Below are positions 6,016-6,811 of a stretch of DNA of 6,811 bases, piece by piece (positions within the stretch are counted from its first letter, which is position 1; each line of letters opens with the position of its first letter). The translations under genes and the position numbers were made by a program. The notes under the pieces are model-generated. The model was given only the letters and a program-made list of their open reading frames with translations, was not told where the DNA came from and did no database searches. The stretch comes from Methanobacteriota archaeon (GTDB taxonomy: Archaea; Thermoplasmatota; Thermoplasmata; RBG-16-68-12). Location: contig VBLS01000047.1 in NCBI GenBank assembly GCA_005878635.1, positions 1 to 6,811 of the forward strand, written 5' to 3'.

Positions 6016-6641
6016 TGTCGCGCGGATGGCGGGCCACCTTCGACGCGGGCCTGGGAGACAATCGCACTCGAATCCTCGGCGTCTTCCTGATCCTCCTCGC
6101 GATCCTCGGGACCTATGTCATGCGGGCGTACGCGAACATCGAGACGGTCTTCGTCGCGAGCCTGCTCGCGGGGTCCTTGCTCGGACGATGGTGGACGGTC
6201 CTCGTGCCGTTGTCGGCCCTCGCCGTCCTGCAGCCCCTCGAGTGGGGCACGACCTATCGCGGATACATGGTCGGCCCGATGGCCGGCATCACGTTCTTCG
6301 TCGTCTCCGGATATGTGTTCGTCGGTCTCCTTGGGCGGCGACTCCGTCCGAGGGTGCTCTTCCGAGTGAAGTCCGTGGCCCTGCTGACAACGATCAGCGT
6401 GCCGCTCACGATCGCGTACGACCTGTGGACCGCGACCGGGGAATGGGCGTTCCTCACGCGTCCGCTCGGGGTCCCCCTCGCCACGATGCTGGAGGCCCAG
6501 GTTCCGTTCACGTTGTACCACCTGCTCAGTTCCCTGATCTTCGTGCCGTTGTTCGGCACCGCATTCCTCTTCATGCACGCGTACGGTTGGCCGACCCGGA
6601 GCCCGGAGGAGACGCCTTCGAAGCCGCTCGGCCGAGGATGA
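6012..6641 (+). CDS. Small polytopic membrane protein resembling an ECF transporter S component
   Basis: This 209-residue protein (208 if the second ATG at 6015 is used) has about five or six membrane segments: near 19-38, 44-56, 58-75, 85-107, 119-138 and 163-190. Length, topology and the early stretch YANIETVFVASLLAGSLLGR (40-59) followed by WWTVLVPLSALAV are like S components and related DUF6580-type proteins of archaea and bacteria. Those proteins capture small metabolites and need an EcfA/EcfA'/EcfT module for uptake. The GGAGG at 6006-6010 is only 1 nt from the first ATG and 4 nt from the second, so the second may be favoured. Either way the start overlaps the stop of the DUF4430 gene. 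The tail (192-209) is hydrophilic, with basic residues near its end. Pairing with DUF4430 supports a surface-capture-plus-permease reading. No ATPase or EcfT gene is in the window. The assignment rests on pattern and context, not on a catalytic motif. Confidence 0.7.
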   Translation: MMSRGWRATFDAGLGDNRTRILGVFLILLAILGTYVMRAYANIETVFVASLLAGSLLGRWWTVLVPLSALAVLQPLEWGTTYRGYMVGPMAGITFFVVSGYVFVGLLGRRLRPRVLFRVKSVALLTTISVPLTIAYDLWTATGEWAFLTRPLGVPLATMLEAQVPFTLYHLLSSLIFVPLFGTAFLFMHAYGWPTRSPEETPSKPLGRG

Positions 6642-6811
6642 TCAGAGAAGTTCCTCGATCTGCTCCCGCATCCGGCGGAGTTCTTCGCGGCGCCGTTCGA
6701 GCTGCCCTTCCTGCTCGCGGATCGCATGGTCGCGTTTCTCCAGGCCGGCCTGGCGCACCTCGAGCTCCCGCTGGAGGGCCTGGAGCCGGACGCGTCCTCG
6801 TTCGACCGTCT
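6642..6811 (-). CDS. Coiled-coil protein, C-terminal fragment cut by the window edge
   Basis: Reading the minus strand from 6811 to the TGA at 6644-6642 gives 56 residues, continuously open. The fragment is almost entirely Glu, Arg, Gln and Leu. From the LQALQRE segment onward it shows seven heptads with L, L, L, I, L, L, I at the same position, so it forms a long alpha-helical coiled coil up to its C-terminus (REQIEELL). The N-terminal portion, which would identify the family, lies beyond the window. The stop codon abuts the stop of the convergent membrane-protein gene with no base between. No function can be assigned; structural, chromosome-associated and ATPase-linked coiled-coil proteins all remain possible. 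Confidence 0.8.
   Translation of the reverse strand, partial: TVERGRVRLQALQRELEVRQAGLEKRDHAIREQEGQLERRREELRRMREQIEELL

Noticed and set aside
1..6811. tRNA, rRNA, CRISPR array, insertion sequence or attachment site
   Set aside because: Coding density is near total. I saw no transposase motif, regularly spaced repeats, terminal inverted repeats or tRNA-like sequence in the two intergenic gaps (155 and 100 nt).

Overview
This high-GC window (strong G/C bias at codon third positions) looks like a chromosomal piece of an archaeon. A Euryarchaeota/Thermoplasmatota-type lineage is my best guess. The evidence is a glucosamine synthase/GlmU-like pair of the archaeal single-chain type, two archaeal winged-helix regulators, AT-rich box A elements in otherwise GC-rich DNA, GGAGG-type ribosome sites, and an S-layer-like fold. 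The lineage is inferred from gene content, not from a marker gene.

Layout. (1) Positions 1-1903, minus strand: a sugar nucleotidyltransferase/left-handed beta-helix protein (GlmU-like) followed with no gap (TAG-ATG) by glmS, which runs off the left edge. Together they suggest UDP-GlcNAc synthesis for surface glycans. The GlmU-like protein appears to lack key residues in both of its expected active sites. (2) Positions 1904-2058: a divergent promoter region with an 11-nt tandem repeat. (3) Positions 2059-3021, plus strand: a winged-helix protein fused to an S-layer-like C-terminal domain ending in a calcium-loop-like motif. It converges, with one base between, on (4) positions 3023-3814, minus strand: an archaeal winged-helix regulator. 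(5) Positions 3815-3914: a divergent promoter region with a clear box A and a 9-bp inverted repeat. (6) Positions 3915-6641, plus strand: a tight three-gene operon with overlapping starts and stops. It encodes a secreted, membrane-anchored DUF4430-like/PQQ-type beta-propeller protein, a membrane-anchored DUF4430 protein, and a small polytopic membrane protein resembling ECF transporter S components. (7) Positions 6642-6811, minus strand: the C-terminus of a coiled-coil protein, stop-to-stop with the operon.

How the parts may fit: the operon at 3915-6641 is the most interesting unit. It looks like a cell-surface capture and uptake (or sensing) module in which two transcobalamin-C-like domains, one carried on an eight-repeat propeller, sit outside the membrane next to an S-component-like permease. 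No energizing ATPase or EcfT partner is present in the window. The regulator encoded divergently from it is a natural candidate to bind the inverted repeat. The genome is very compact: the convergent gene pairs are separated by 0 or 1 base, and no terminator hairpins are visible. Long open frames antisense to the real genes are by-products of the base composition.
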